From assembly GCA_019843655.1 (NCBI GenBank), contig JACDQD010000005.1:29770954-29834953 (forward strand): a stretch of DNA of 64,000 bases, read 5' to 3'. This DNA comes from Lethocerus indicus. Lineage: Eukaryota > Arthropoda > Insecta > Hemiptera > Belostomatidae. Of this stretch, positions 25,501 to 40,112 are shown piece after piece. Position numbers and translations under genes: made by a program. The notes below the pieces were generated by a model, which did not search any database, was not told the origin of the DNA, and saw nothing but the letters and a program-made list of their open reading frames with translations. Each line of letters starts with the position of its first letter. Position 1 is the first letter of the stretch.

Positions 25501-28500
25501 TTTTTAAACTTTACTTAAACATAGTAATTCGATAAGATGTTTTAACACGGAAGGAAACCCCTACCAGATTAAACACAATATAAACACAATTTTAGTTACT
25601 TTTTCCACTCACTTCAACTTTAAAAGAACAACCTTCTTTCGAACATATGAAGCAAGACTACTGAAATATTGACTAGGTTTTGAGAATGGGCATCGGAAAA
25701 AGATAAAGGTACTGTCAAACAATATTTTTTTGGGCCATTATTAAACCGAACCTCATACTATATATAAAAATCAGTTGCCTACATCATACATGGAAGAGAT
25801 AGTGCTTTGAAGTTATTACGTATTACGTTGGAACGAATAAGGTTCCAATATCTAGCACACTTCCTTATTGCAGGAGGATAAGGGAATTTTTTTGAAAAAT
25901 ATTCACGTTTTAATTAAATTACTTCGCGTGTAACATTGCCGTCAACTGTCCGTATAAGAATGAAATAAGATGACCCGGTAGTGAAAAATCCTATACATTT
26001 TAATCTTCGTTTTATTTTACAACCGACGGCCGTTATTACAGAACAATCGATGATACAAATTTCCACTCAGATATTTTAACTCATGTTCCGCCTGCACTCC
26101 GAACTTTGAAAATTTATAAAAGGCGTTTCACGTCCTGCCATTCCCACCTTTTCCCGCCGCTGCTATTTTAAAGCGCCTTTTTAATTTGACCTCTTTATAA
26201 ATTGAAAAAAAGGCGTGTTATTACGGCTCTCGTGCGACGCAGGTATTTTCATTAGGAAAGCGCTCTGAACTGAAGCCCAATTAGCGGATACTGATAGCCC
26301 CTCTGTTTAGTAACTTAATGAATATAAAGCAAACAAAAACAAATTTAAAATAACGAATATATCTAAACTACTGTACAAAAAGATGTACTGTACAGTTAAA
26401 TTGCTTCATATCGGTAGGCATATTATTGAATATCATTGTAAATAGTTTGTTCGTTTTTATCTCATTCTCTCTTCTGAAATGTGACATTTAATCATGGAGG
26501 CTTTCGCGTTGTCTAACGACGGTGGAAGAAACCTGGCTTTTATCCCTTCGACGTCTACCAAACTGCAAGTACATTCCGTGATAGCATGCATTTGTAGAAA
26601 TGCCGCAACCAAATGCGCCTTAATATTAGAGATGGTTATATGGTTAGTAGTCGATGGAAAATGTATATAAATATCCGGGAGTTATCGTCACCGTCAATCT
26701 ATCTCTATAGAGGAAGGTCTGAGCTAAATTAAAAGCTGTAAGTGCAGTTATTTTACTGATCCAATTCATAGAGATTTGGTTTCCACATTTGACATACCTT
26801 CGTTAATTTCCCAGCGCACCGAATTCAATTAAGAGAACAGAAGTAGTATTTCCAAAGAACGAGGAAGGAATATATAACAGACAAATAAATTACGTAATAT
26901 AGAATATATACGGCTTAATAAAATATGCACAAGTCCTGTACATTGTGGATCAACTTAATAGTAATGATAGTTATTGTTACGGATAATCTAGTATAATACT
27001 AGTGTGATAACAATAGTAACAACAACCACTATGCACACCCTGCAACTGTTCTGTTGATGTGATCACATTTGCTGGCATCGCCTAGATGGGTTCTACATCT
27101 CTCGCCCCCGTTCTCTGGTTCCTTTAACGGTCATGTTGTTCCGAACTTCGTTCAAACCCCATCAGCACCATTGCGGAAGTCCCATAGTGGAACTATTTGC
27201 TAGGGCTTTACGTTCGTGAACGATAGTTCCGGATTTAATCATTTCACAACAGGACACGAAGCTTTCATAATAATTGTTTTGGCAATCAAATAAATTTACC
27301 ATTTCGTTGACTAATAACGACTCGTTAATTAATAACTTTACTGTTTATTTATTTGAGGATTTGCCGTTTAGTAATTAGTAAAATGGACCACTATATCTGA
27401 TACGTTACATTTCATGTACATCCACGTCATATACATATACACAACCAAAGCAACATAGTAGATTGTAACATTTTATAAACTTATTTTGCAATAGCGCTAG
27501 CTCGATACTGTTTTTAATCGACACGTGTAGGACAGGTGTCACAGATAAGCGGTAACTTAAGCAGATCATACTATCTTAGCCTTACAAGATGCTTTGAAAA
27601 CAAGAAAAAACAACGAAATCAGAAAGAAAATAATAGTTTTGCCGGACCAACGCGGACAACTCTAGAAGTATTTACAGGTGACACGAGAGAATGTACGCAC
27701 AACACCGGTGCGGCGAAATGAATATTAGCGCCGTATTGTTTCCGACGAAACGAAAGAATTAATTATATTTATTTGAACGTCCACCAACTGTGAAAACACT
27801 TTAATTTCGGCACTCCGCATATATAACTTCATTATATATTTCAGCGTACTTACAGTGCTGTTATGGGGGCCTCCCTACAAGTACATCGAAAAAGTTAAAA
27901 GGTATTACAATATAGAATACTATATTCGTTCCTTCGGAATATATCCGTATCAGCATCGGTCCATAACGTTCAGAAATATCGGAGCCAACGGGTGTCATTA
28001 ATCATTACCGATAACGGAGCGCCCAAGGCCGTGCTGTGCTGAAGGCTATAGTGGGAGTGAGGCTGCTGGCAGGTATTCACGCGGAGGGGGACAATGTCAA
28101 CAATGAAGGCGGGTCCCTCGTAAACTGCGGCTTTGGCTGTGACGCCGCAGACCCCAAGTTTCCGCCCCGACCCGCCCGGGTCACACGGTTAGCCCGGCCC
28201 AGCCACCATCGCCCGCTTCTCTAATTAACATCTTGCCTTGCGATAGGCCCCGAGATACGCCAGCCGTCTTCAGTTCTGACTCTATTAGACGGATCTAAGG
28301 CGGCCCGTTTGAAATTACTGACGTTTTAGCACGGCACGGTTATGCCTAACATATGCTCGCCGGGGGTGCATTTCTGAAGATGAGTAGTACAATTCGTGTA
28401 TTTGCTCTAGAAGTATATATAGTGAAACAATTTAGGACGGTTCTTTAAAAATTAGGTTAACCGCGGTTGGAGGCCGCTCCGGGGGATAGGAAAATATCCA

Positions 28501-31500
28501 CCACCAGATGTAACTTTCACTGGGAATGCCAAATGAATCTTTATATTTAATATCGTAAACAAAAATATTATTACTTAATTACGTACAGAATATGCAACTT
28601 AAATTACGTGGAATATGTACTATCGGAGGGCCGTAAGATCCATCGAATTATTTACGCATTTCGCATTTATATTCATTAGGCTTTCACTTCAAAAGAGGAG
28701 TTTAGAACAGAGAGAAAATTCACTTTTATTTGCACTCGTCAAACAACCCTCCCGAGGAGTAGTCTTTGTAAACGATTTCAAAACTGGACAAGGGAACCGT
28801 TCAAAAATTCAAGTACCGAAGATACTTCAGTGCTTGTCTCAGTACTGTTGCATTAAACCGTCTTTCCCGAGAGGCGAAAGAAACAGAAGGAATAAAAACG
28901 TAAAAGAAAAAAGAAATGAGATTCGGGATAAAAATACAGTGACGGCCGTGTTCCGCGGGAACCGTAAAACGTAAATACGGAGCGTGCCGCCCCCGTTGGG
29001 GACAAAAACGGTTAGGGTCGCTGAGGATGACAGCCGACCCACCCACAGGGGGACAAACAAGAAGTGTTATTTCAGCCCTCCCGGAGCCTAACATTTATCG
29101 GGCTTCTCCAAATCCGACTGCCCATCGAAAAAAGGTTGAACCTATCCGGCGATCCGTTCGCATTTGAATTATCGGAATGAAGAACCGGATCCTGTTTAGT
29201 ACATTCCGAGAAGGAGCAACACACACACGCTATAGCAGCCGGAAATTGCCAAAAATTCTTAGACCTCAGTACACGTCGTTAGTTCGTTAGCAATTGATTT
29301 ATGTGCTTCGAATCAAGGACTACCCTTTAATAACTCCTAACAAGATTTATATTTGTATTCATTCGAAAGAGAATATTTATACCTCCTGCTCAACTTCTTT
29401 TAGAGAGAAACTAACGCACAATTGTTACGGATAGTAAATAGGGTACAAAAATAGAATATTTTTCGTTAGGGACCAGCAAATAGTATGACCGAGATTGGAT
29501 GTCCCCCCCCCCGGGACCCGTTTGAAAGGGGCAGTGTGAAGCGTTCAGTTCAGGTCATATCGTCCCAATCAAGCGGCAATATCGTGATTAACAACCAACG
29601 TACGTAGGCCACAGCCATTGGCTGATCATTCAAACACCGCAAAGCCCTCGACGGCAAACTCGCCCCCGGCTCACTTTTGTGTTATTCCCCACCCGATTGA
29701 ACGGTTCCAGCCCATTCCCGTTCAGCCGAACGTTTGCAAGTCGATATTAAAGTCGAGTCCAACTCGATTATCTGACGGATAATAAACACTTCGGATCAGC
29801 CACCTGTACTAACGCCGTCGGCGGGAGGAAAAAAGATTACTGTAAGAAGATTTAGCAATACATATCTACTTATATCGGCGTTAATTATTTCCACTTTCTA
29901 CGAGTACATCACGTAACAATAAAATAAAATTCTTATATAAAAATATTCTTAAATAAAAATCTTAAATGTTTTATCTATATTTATCGCTACAGCAAATCTA
30001 ATGGGATGCTAATCGTAGAATTTTATAAAATGAATTTATTGCAACTAATTAAAAGTAGCTTGATGACGAACTTTTTTCGCGCCCACTTATTTGGCGTTTC
30101 ACTGCGAAGAGAGCAGAGGTCGATCCGGGACGCAGTAATCAATTTTTCCCGGTTAAAAACATTATCTGGACACAATCTGAAAAGTATAAAGGGGGTCGCA
30201 GAAAGGTTTTTATCTGTTTTTCCGATCGAATCGTAAATAGAGTGTTCCCAGGGTGGGGCCGGCTCTATTTGTGAGCGCCCGGTCCACCTTTATTTTCCAT
30301 TAAGGGAGGAACAGGGAGCGTTCCGCTAGGAAACAACAACTCATCCTCGCTACGATCGGAACCCAATTGGAGGGGGTAGGCCCGACGATAAAACCGGCCT
30401 ATACCGCCTATAAAAATTATGGCGCGAATATTCCTTCAGAGCATCGAGGAACTAATAATCATTCTTGTATAGTCACTCTAAGACTGACCTGAATGTAAAC
30501 AAATTATTAATTTGTATTTAATTACGAAGTAGGTTTTAATTTCACTATCATCCTACAATAACAGGCTCGATCTTACACACATATTCATAATACTCCTTAA
30601 TTACGTATAAAATTCGTCCGAAGGGTGGTACAAAAAAAGCCCGCCTAATATCTAAGGATGGAGCTGAGTCCTACCATATTTCGGATTATGTCTGAGCGGT
30701 GGAAGGGCGGCCCCCGGGGCCCTCTCGTTAGGGCGGGTCGAGACGTGGCCAATCTAATTTGAAGGCCGGGACCGGCTCAAGTTCTACCGCGCTAAAACCG
30801 GGCGCTCTTCCTCCACCGGAGGGGCGAACAATGAACTCTTGATACAGCCGGGGGAAACCACTAAAGAGCACAACGTCGAACCATTGAAAAAGGCGGAACA
30901 ACAGCGATTATATTTCTAGCTCTCAGTAGAAATCGCACTCAGGTTACCCATCCTACCGACAATTGCAACAAGTTGTAATGAATAAAACGATTTTCCCACA
31001 ACACTACAAATAAAGACTACGCAGAGACCCCAGAAGCTACTAATTAAATTAGGATTTCGGCATACAAACTTCTTCTGTCTATTCAATTTACGTTTAAATA
31101 GTCCCCGCTTCCTAAATAATAACCCCATTCTTAGGACACTTGTAAAATTATAAGAGATTATTCGATGCGGAAGCATAATTATGTCAGGTTCTTCTAAAGA
31201 ATCTAAAGAACTTCCAAAGTAAACCACTTTGGCTCTAGTGTTACAACAAAGAAATTTTGAGAGGACGTTTTTTCATTTTCATTTGATACTCCATTCTGGT
31301 CGGCATTCGCAAGAGATCTGCAAATGTTGAGAGGTCAGTAGCGCGACTGATTTATAGATTTATCTTTATAGTTAAGCTAAAATCTCGAGAGCGTTCAAAT
31401 ATTTATCCGCGCAATTCTGGATTGCACACATTGGACGGGAGTTTTGCAGCAGCGGAATAATTTCTGTATAGGACAAGAAACAGGAATTATGCAGCGACAA

Positions 31501-34500
31501 GTGGTTTTGCCTCCGTGAGGCCGCCGGCCCGGTTTTTGCCACCCTCCCGCTACACACAACTGGCGTCCCAAAACCCCAACATGAATACGTCAATTTTGTT
31601 ATTATCCGCAATTACAAATAAACAGAATGTAGCCGGCAGGGACATTTGTAATTGCAATATTCATGTCATAATGGGCAATGATGTGCGAACGAATTAATCA
31701 TAGCCGCATTAAGAGGTTTATTGAATACTGAATAACTTCTTATCCCGAACACAGATAGGATATTTCCCAAATAACTTTCTCCAAAAACTGTACATAAGTT
31801 TTCAACTCCCAATATTCGTGGCCAAATGATCGTATATATCGAGAGAGAACATTTGCATTTTCGGGAATTATATTATGAAATGACAGGAACAATATTTTAA
31901 ACCATTATTAACAACGGGATACTGAAAAATAATACCACTGATTGTAATGTAGAAGATCATTACCAAAATGAGGAAAAGCATACAATTGTTAAATACTTGG
32001 ATTATGTCGATATTTATTTTAAACTTCCGTGTGAAATTAATAATGATTTTATTATCGATTTCTGATATGACATGCATTGCATTATATAACCTAGCGCTTT
32101 ATGCAATTATGAATATTGTAGTTTCTCGTTTTCTATTTGGCCATCCTCACAGGGTTAATTGAAATTTTTATAAACGAGTAACCAGGTCATTAAAGCACGA
32201 ACGACATATTTACGATACTGTATAATCCGTATTATGAATGCCAGAGTTTGGTATTCCCATGTCGAATGATCGATACGGCTAAAAAGTAATCCAAGTCGGA
32301 TGCCCGGAACTGGAGATCCTGGATTCCTTTCATGTTTCGGCCATGTATAATACATTTTCCCACCACCTTAAGGCATTCCATACAGGTTGATCTCATTTCC
32401 GATTGGTTATCGCGAAAGCCCAGTCACGTCGTTGCCGGCGTTTGACTTTAGAGGACTGGGTTGTATTTAGTAGCCTGTTCTCGAAAATAATACAGGATTT
32501 TCGACTGAAACAGCCGTCCTTTGACCAAGTAAGAGAGACGGTAGGATTGAACGGTTCACAGCGTCGGTCCCGGGAAGGAGGCCCGAAAAGAATATTTCGG
32601 GATAGGCCGGAAAAAAGGGATATAGGTGTCAGACGGTCTCATAACATACAGGCATTACATAGGTGGAGGGGCCGAGACACTCTGGAGCTCAGAGCACGAG
32701 CCTTAGATTGGTTTCGGCCGGCTCCGCCCCGATATAAGCCCGAATTGTCACCGCTGGGTTTTATAGAATAGGCCCCGAAATAAATATTTGGCCCTCATCC
32801 TATCGCGGGTCTTTTATTTTAAGGCCCTCTGGGCAATCCCCGCCGTCATTTCTCATCTAGTTTTTAAGCGCCCGCACAATTCGACACTCGTGAGATCTTC
32901 TGTTGCGATTCACTTTTATCATCGGGACCTTTCTCATCGACGAAAATGTACACAGGTTCGGCTTGACGGATCACGCGGATTATGCCTACAGGGCAGCTTC
33001 GGGAGATCGGGAGCATGCGCTACGCGATTACGCGTCCTACGGGTAAGAAACGGCATAACTGATCCGACAGGTTGAAAAGAGGTATATTTTCCAACCTGAC
33101 GGACTCCATTTCTTCTCGGAAGAAAAGCTTAAGGACTTTGCGGGGATTATTTTCCTTCAGATTTCGAATCTCTGGACCGATCGACCTTTTTTTCAACCGC
33201 TTACAAATTCCCTATGACAGAAAAAATACCGGCTCGACTTACCAAGAGTTGGAAACGGGAGCGGGCAAATTTGGATGGCTCGTGCCCCAGGGATATACTA
33301 ATAATTCTGTAATAATACTAACATGAAAATACACTTTGAATGATGGTGGAAATAATCGGTATACGATTGAAATAAATATATAACCAATTTTCGCCTACCA
33401 TGTTTATTCCGAGAATATTATTTCTAAGAGATATTTTAACATCAATAAGCCATATTATGTTTGCTAAAATAATTGTGCTACTAATAATATTGTAGGAAAA
33501 ATTAAAAAGATATCATGACGCACTAATTTTCGTCATTCGCCTCGAAAAATCGAGGATATTAATAATGTTGATTCTGCACTTGGAATGATTTCCAATCTAG
33601 ATGATATTCTTTGACCACTCTTCAGAATTCTAACTACATAACGAATTGAAAATCAAGGACGGAAAAAAATAGATTACATAATATTTTTTTCACAGAAAGT
33701 AAGTTATTGCTCTGATAGACGGAGCAGAATTCAGGAGTGGCTGTAATTTTTTCAATTTCCTCTTAATCTGGAAACAGGGGCCAAACTTTTTCTTGGCCGC
33801 CGGCACCGAACCCACCTCGTAAATTATTGGCGAAAAACCCGCAGCCCATATTTTTGAACGCGTTTCAATATTGAAAAGCGCTCTCTCCCCAGAGAGTTTA
33901 TTTTTTGAAACTTTGATTTACGAGCAAAACATATTTTCGATTAGCGGCGATTTATTATGCTTCAATTAAGATGAAATATCGGTGGGAGGGCGTTCATCCC
34001 AAGCCAACAATCACTGGGAAATAGTAGTCGAGTTTTTACTGAATGAAATGTCTTGTTTAATCACTTAAGCTATGTCTCGCTTGTCGTTCGATTTCGAACC
34101 CGCTCGTGCAATGAACAAATAACCGAATGTTCGGTCAGCTTCTAAGTTATATTCCAGAATATAATAAAAGTAATATCAAACTTTAATTTTACGCCAATTA
34201 AAACACGAAACTCTAATTGCTTATTAATTGTTTATAAGCAATTATTCTGAACTGAGTAATAATGTATGATATGGAATATGATACGAAATTAAGGTGGTGA
34301 TGGATCCTGGGAGACCGTTTAAATTGCTACCACTATATAGCTGTGTACAGGAGCCTCGATATAACGCCATTTTGTGGGGTATCAACTTGTATTATTTAGA
34401 ATAAATCTCCGCTGATAAACAACCGAATTAGAGTGCTCTCGTAAAACTGAAAATTCAGTCTAGAAGAGCGGTGAACTTGGAAATTAATGAGCACTTCAGT

Positions 34501-35800
34501 ACGACAGGTCGGCTCAGGCCGGATAATGTGATGCATACCTCGCAACCTTACCTTCCGCCGAATACATTTTATACGAAATGTTTTCAGCCAAAATTATAGA
34601 CTTATTAGACTACCGAACAAAATAATATAAAATCATTATTCGTATCACTATAAATATTAGTACATTATTTTAATGTACATTATTATGTATTGGAATGATC
34701 GATTGAAAAATAACGCAGACGAAAGAAAATGATACTTAGTAATGAAAGATACAAACTTCGAGTTCGATTGTAAGAAAATTTATATTTTGCTTTTCAAAAT
34801 GTATTATTTTCGCCATGGCATATGATATGAGACTTCTTGGTAAAATGTCTGGTTATATAATATTATTGTGGGGCACTTCGTTCCACGTGTTCTAAAATTT
34901 TGACTCGCGTCAACGTTGTAGGGTTGAAACAGATTGTCTTCTGTACGCGGTACTTTATTTAAATTTGTATTCGATCAGAAATTATCGAAAACCATCCGAG
35001 GTAAATTTAACCTCGAAATGAATTTAGAAGAGGGGCGGTATTTGGGCGGTAAGATAAGGGGCGGGCGGAGCGAGGAGTATAACCTCTATTAGCGGTGAAG
35101 CAGCGGGCCCATAAAGGGGCGGCCTAACAACCCCCCGCGATTGCTTCAAATGACTGAAAATAACTCGACAACTTCAAAACAGCCGTTTAGCGAGGCCCGC
35201 CTCCTAATGGGCCCAGACCGCTTGATGACTTTCCGCGCCCCCCATAGCTTTCTTTAGCTTAGACCCTCGTTTTTCCAACTCCGCCGACGCCCGGCTCCCG
35301 CGTAAATACTGACAAATCCCCCCACCCCAGCCCCCAGCCGCCAACCGAGAAAATAAATGAAGAGTAGCACGACCGAAGAAATATTATTCCCCGGCCGGCA
35401 GTTTACGGTTTCGGTATAAGAATACCGGGCCCCCGATAATTCTGAGTTACCAACAATTGAGTATTTGGAAGGGGGAGGGGGACTAAATGACTGCGGGACA
35501 GAATGTTTGCATCATAAAACTCGCAAAACGTGCTGAAATATGAAAAACTCAAAATAAACGCGCCTTTTATCACTCTCTCCTTCCCGCTACTTTCACCAAC
35601 CCTCCGTTAGTAGATTAGTGAGACACTAATATCTTACGTTGGTTATCAAGGGGCACTGTTTTTATTGTCAATGTACCGTTAGTGTAATCGATTTCGTTAT
35701 TGATCCAGTCAGAAAGATCATAAGATCATTCTCATTTCTGTAAATATCATAGGTTATTGCACTGTTATCGTGGACAGTGATAACTCTCGTGAATTCCCTT
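25501..35800. other. Non-coding, GC/AT mosaic
   Basis: No supportable gene. GC-richer patches lie at about 28,020-28,350, 28,740-29,060, 29,500-29,830, 30,240-30,420, 30,620-30,900, 32,400-33,290 and 35,030-35,480. The longest, 32,400-33,290, carries three successive plus-strand open frames (32,403-32,771, 32,788-33,075 and 33,072-33,326) with no recognisable protein, no good splice sites and arginine-rich composition typical of chance frames in GC-rich DNA. Confidence 0.5.
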
Positions 35801-35843
35801 TAATGTCACGAGAGCCCTCTAGCGTTTTCAAGGACGCGTGGTA

Positions 35844-35882
35844 GAGTGAGAGAGGGAGAGGGAGAGGGAGGGAGAGAGAGAG
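35844..35882. repeat. (GA)/(GGGAGA) purine-rich simple repeat
   Basis: Almost pure purine on the plus strand, built from gagag and gggag units. Confidence 0.9.
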
Positions 35883-36040
35883 AATCAGGGAGGAGACAGG
35901 AGAGAACGAGATAAATGATTGAAGTTTCGGCGAGAAAAGATAAGAGTAGGAGGTTAGAAGAAGCTTGGAGGAATGAGAACTCCTCCACTGAGGATGGGAT
36001 TTCCGCTTGAGTACGATGTTATATTAGAAATGCAAATATG

Positions 36041-36092
36041 GAACAGAGAAAGAGAGATAGAGAGTGTGAGAGAGAGAGAGAGAGAGAGAGGG
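36041..36092. repeat. (GA)n-rich simple repeat
   Basis: An interrupted GA tract ending in about 12 perfect GA units at 36,067-36,090. Confidence 0.9.
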
Positions 36093-39000
36093 TAGAAGGA
36101 GCCAGTCGGATGTAGTCTGATATTACATCCGACAAAAGAGCCGGTATTATTCAAACAAGATGAAGCCTCACTCTGGCGTCAGACCAAGCTCCGTTCGTAA
36201 TATTCTCAATTTACTTTCTCGTTATTCGACGATCCACACGAGTGTTCAAAGGGCAGACCGGAGAAGCGGTCAATATGGGTCGTCCAGAAGCAATTTTTGC
36301 GTGATATTTCAATTATACGCTCTACGAGGCTCAAGGTTGATATTTTATTACTACATTAATTGCTTATGTCAGCTCCAGGCCCCTTGAATAAAATACTGCC
36401 GTCTGTATGTATTAAGTATTTAGGAAACGGACCCGCACAATCCCTCCTCTTTTCCGAACAAAGGATGGTGTTTCACCGTCCAATATTTGCACCCTCCCAT
36501 AAATGCGGCGTAATGACGCCTGTCAGGCAGGCGATTGAAAGTCCTAATTCAATTTAATAGTTTTTTGTGTGACTTTATTATAGTTACAATTTCATCAATA
36601 TTCAAAATGCTATCTTGTTCAAGGAACGTGAGGTTCATTCTGATGATCTCCAAAGATTTTCGCTGAAAAATATGTATTCTTTTAAGAAAAACAGCAGCGA
36701 CCCGGTCATTTCTATCACAAATCATTGTAATGCGAATGGACCCATCGTATTTTCAATGTTGTAACCAAAGTTATAATTCTCAATTATGGTAATCGGAATT
36801 CTAGGTCACATAAGTGTGAAAATTCATGAACCCTATTAAAATGCTGAGTGATTGCCGGTGGAGAAGACGCTAATTATTCATGGTTTTTTATTAAAATATT
36901 CTAGAGCGCCAAGTGAAGAGAAGAACGACATTGAACTTATATATTAGTCCCCTCATGAAAGTGGCATCTGAAAATTGGAGCTGACCATTTCCCTAAAATA
37001 ATTTCAACCTTGAAACAGATATTACTCTAATGAAATTATTAAATAATTAGCGGATAGAACAGAATATAAGTATGGCGGAGTGATATATTCTGGCTGTCAT
37101 AATTTGGCTCACTATTTTCCTACTAAAGTTCTGGTACAAATATTATATTATTATAGATGTTGTGCCATATATGGGTGTGTTTAATAATTTATCAGTAGGA
37201 GAATACTAAGTTAAATATAAGAGTAATGAAACTTTTTTTTTCCTTTCCTTGTATACACGAGTAACTGCGAATAGCTCAGTACACTTGTCTATTGTGAATC
37301 ATAAATTCTGAAAACTGCTAAAAACGTCTGGTGTTAGGTCCCGTCCTTAAGATAATGACGAGATGTGAAATGGCGTTAATAAAATTGCCGGGCTTGAGAT
37401 GAGAAAAAAGGAGCTGAAAATTTATCAAGATGGCCGGCGCTAATAAGCATACGTTTTTCCGGCTAATGATCCCTGGAGGAGGGCGAAGGCACCCCAGCTA
37501 ACGAGGTTACTAATTACGAGGGTGGCCGTTCATTTATCCCGTATCAAATATCTAAAAATTCTAGCTATGACGAACAAAAATAACTCCCAAAGACTCTTTC
37601 CTTCCCCTTCGTCATCCAAATAAATCCTAATTGTCCGGCACGTGTCGAGCCCAATTATTTGCTTCCGATTTTCCTAGTTCTCGATTTTATTTCGAACAAG
37701 AAGTTAATAATCGCCCAACACTGAAAGACTGAAAAACAATTTTCGAAAGCACTAATTGTTCTCATATTTGGAAAATTTAATAAATCTAATTAACACTAAT
37801 AACGATAAAAATGTTTATAGTATCGAATACTGAATAATTTATCAAACAGGCACTAAATGGACCACCATCGTAATATATCATATAATTATACGTTAATATT
37901 AACCCCAAATGTAATCATTGTAATCGACAAATGCAACGGCAATCAGATTAGTTACATCCTATCAATTAAGCTGTAATCGAATTAGGCTGAGTACAGTAAA
38001 CAGATATAAATCGCAGCATCAAGTGAAAGCATGGCGTGAAGCTTCCAAGAATGGGCCATATATTTCTGAACATATGTTTCTGTTACTCGCGGCGAAAATA
38101 AAAATAACAATGATATCGAAGGGATATTTTTTTCGGACACGATTTATGCGATATTTCAATTTATACCCGGCACAGAACTGTGGAGAACAGAAAGAGGTGT
38201 TTTCTTCATACATCGCCACGTCGGAAACAGCTCTACAGATTGCATTTTATAAAATAGGTCGGATATAAACAACGGATTAAAAGGCGGAACTGGAGCGAAA
38301 GAACGCGAAGCGTAGATAAATTGTAGGGGAACGATTTTACATCAAAATTTTAACTGACCCAATTCACATTAAAAACATCGTTGGCCATAAATAATGTGAC
38401 GGGATTTATTCGATTTTATCCGAACCGTATAAATCTTCTAATCATATCTACGACAAGAGAGAAATATTATTATTTTGTATTAAATATTATATTAAAAAAT
38501 AAAGGAGCGATTATTCTTGTAGTAACACTTACAATACGGCATATACCGATTAAACGCACAAACTTTATTATTTTCTCAGTATTTATTGTTTCGTTTATTA
38601 TGGTGTAATTATTGTTTCCCACTTATGCGCCCAGAAATTGCATATGAAGCCATGAACTAGAGTTAAATATTGAGCCATAAGTAAAAATAATCCTCTCTCG
38701 AATCTGTGTTTTGCCCAAACTGAGACTAAGAACCCATGGTGGATATTTTTGAGGCTGATGTGAGGGCCCGTGTCGATACATGCCACTTTGCGTGGTCTAG
38801 AATTTATTCCGACGGAAATTACTTTTGTGTTCTGGTCTCTGGCTCGACACCCTTCGCACAAAATCGCGTACTGCGACATTGGGCGATTAAATTAGCAACC
38901 GCCAAGTTGCCGGGTGTCGTGTGGTCGTTCCGAAAACTACACGGCAATTCTATATTTCAGTTATCGGTAGTCTCGTATTTTTTTTTGATTGGCAAAAAAA

Positions 39001-40090
39001 CAGCATGCAAACTGCAAACCCCTGTCGACCGCTTTACAATTTCTACCTCTTTGTACGGCCGTCCTTTTAGATGGAACCATCTATGGAAATGTGGTAGCTA
39101 TGAGTATTTAATGTCATACATTCAGCATGTAGAGTCTTGATGATCAACAGACATAATATCATGATGCAGCTCTGGTTATTCTAGAGTTATTTTTCACTAG
39201 TTATTGCTAAAAATAATTTGTAATTTACATTGTGGTTTAATTATACTATACAATAAGCCCTCATGCTTCCTTCGTTTCAAATTACAGAGGTGACATTCAT
39301 AATAATCACTAAATTGTGTTCTACATCCTTTTCAATATATTGTATTTGTATATTATAGTTTCAACCGAGTACATAACCGTGTACGTTATCCATGTACATG
39401 CAAATAGATAAATGAGCTATATATAGCGTGCCTGCAGACACGCTCTTGAGACACTGATCGGGTAAACATTGAAATGAAAATAAAGAATAATAACATAAAA
39501 ATTTGTACCAAAAGTGTTCCCTTTCAAACTTTCAAAATTCAATAAATAATTTGCGCTATGGAAACCATTAGGTCGGTGTACTATTTTTATGGACTGGAAA
39601 TAAAGAATAGCAAGTAAGCGTTCACTATCATACTAAAATAAATCAATTCGAACTAAGCAAGAGATTTAGACACGAAGGAACTTTTCCTGTAGAGATGACA
39701 CCCGGTACGTTATTATATATCGATTAGTGTCACGCCCGGTCATATTTTCGAATTGCCTCTAGGCCGGTTTCAAATAACCGTTAACGGCGAGACAATCGGC
39801 TTTCCGGTGTTGGAGCTCGGTACGTGTGTGTACCCGTGTGTGTCCGAGGAAGGGGGGCTCCTCTCCTTCGTAGCGAAATAAATCCCGGGCTTGAGTCGGT
39901 GGAGGCGGCCGTGAACAGAAGGCCGGTCGGGCTGACTTTCATGTGATTGCCGTGAGAGAGGGCCCCGACTCTCCGCTGGGCCCTACCGCCCGCCCTATTA
40001 ATCTCCTCAACGACCGGACCAAGAGGGCTATTAGTCAGCCAACCCCCAACCCCGAACACAGAACGGGGGGAGGACTCTCCTGGGCCACCC

Positions 40091-40112
40091 TCACACACAC
40101 ACACACACACAC
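40091..40112. repeat. (CA)n microsatellite
   Basis: Eleven CA units within a GC-richer patch. Confidence 0.95.

Noticed and set aside
27855..27876. Minus-strand 21-nt microexon between tgtag and gtaagt
   Set aside because: The splice signals look acceptable but nothing supports a coding frame or neighbouring exons.
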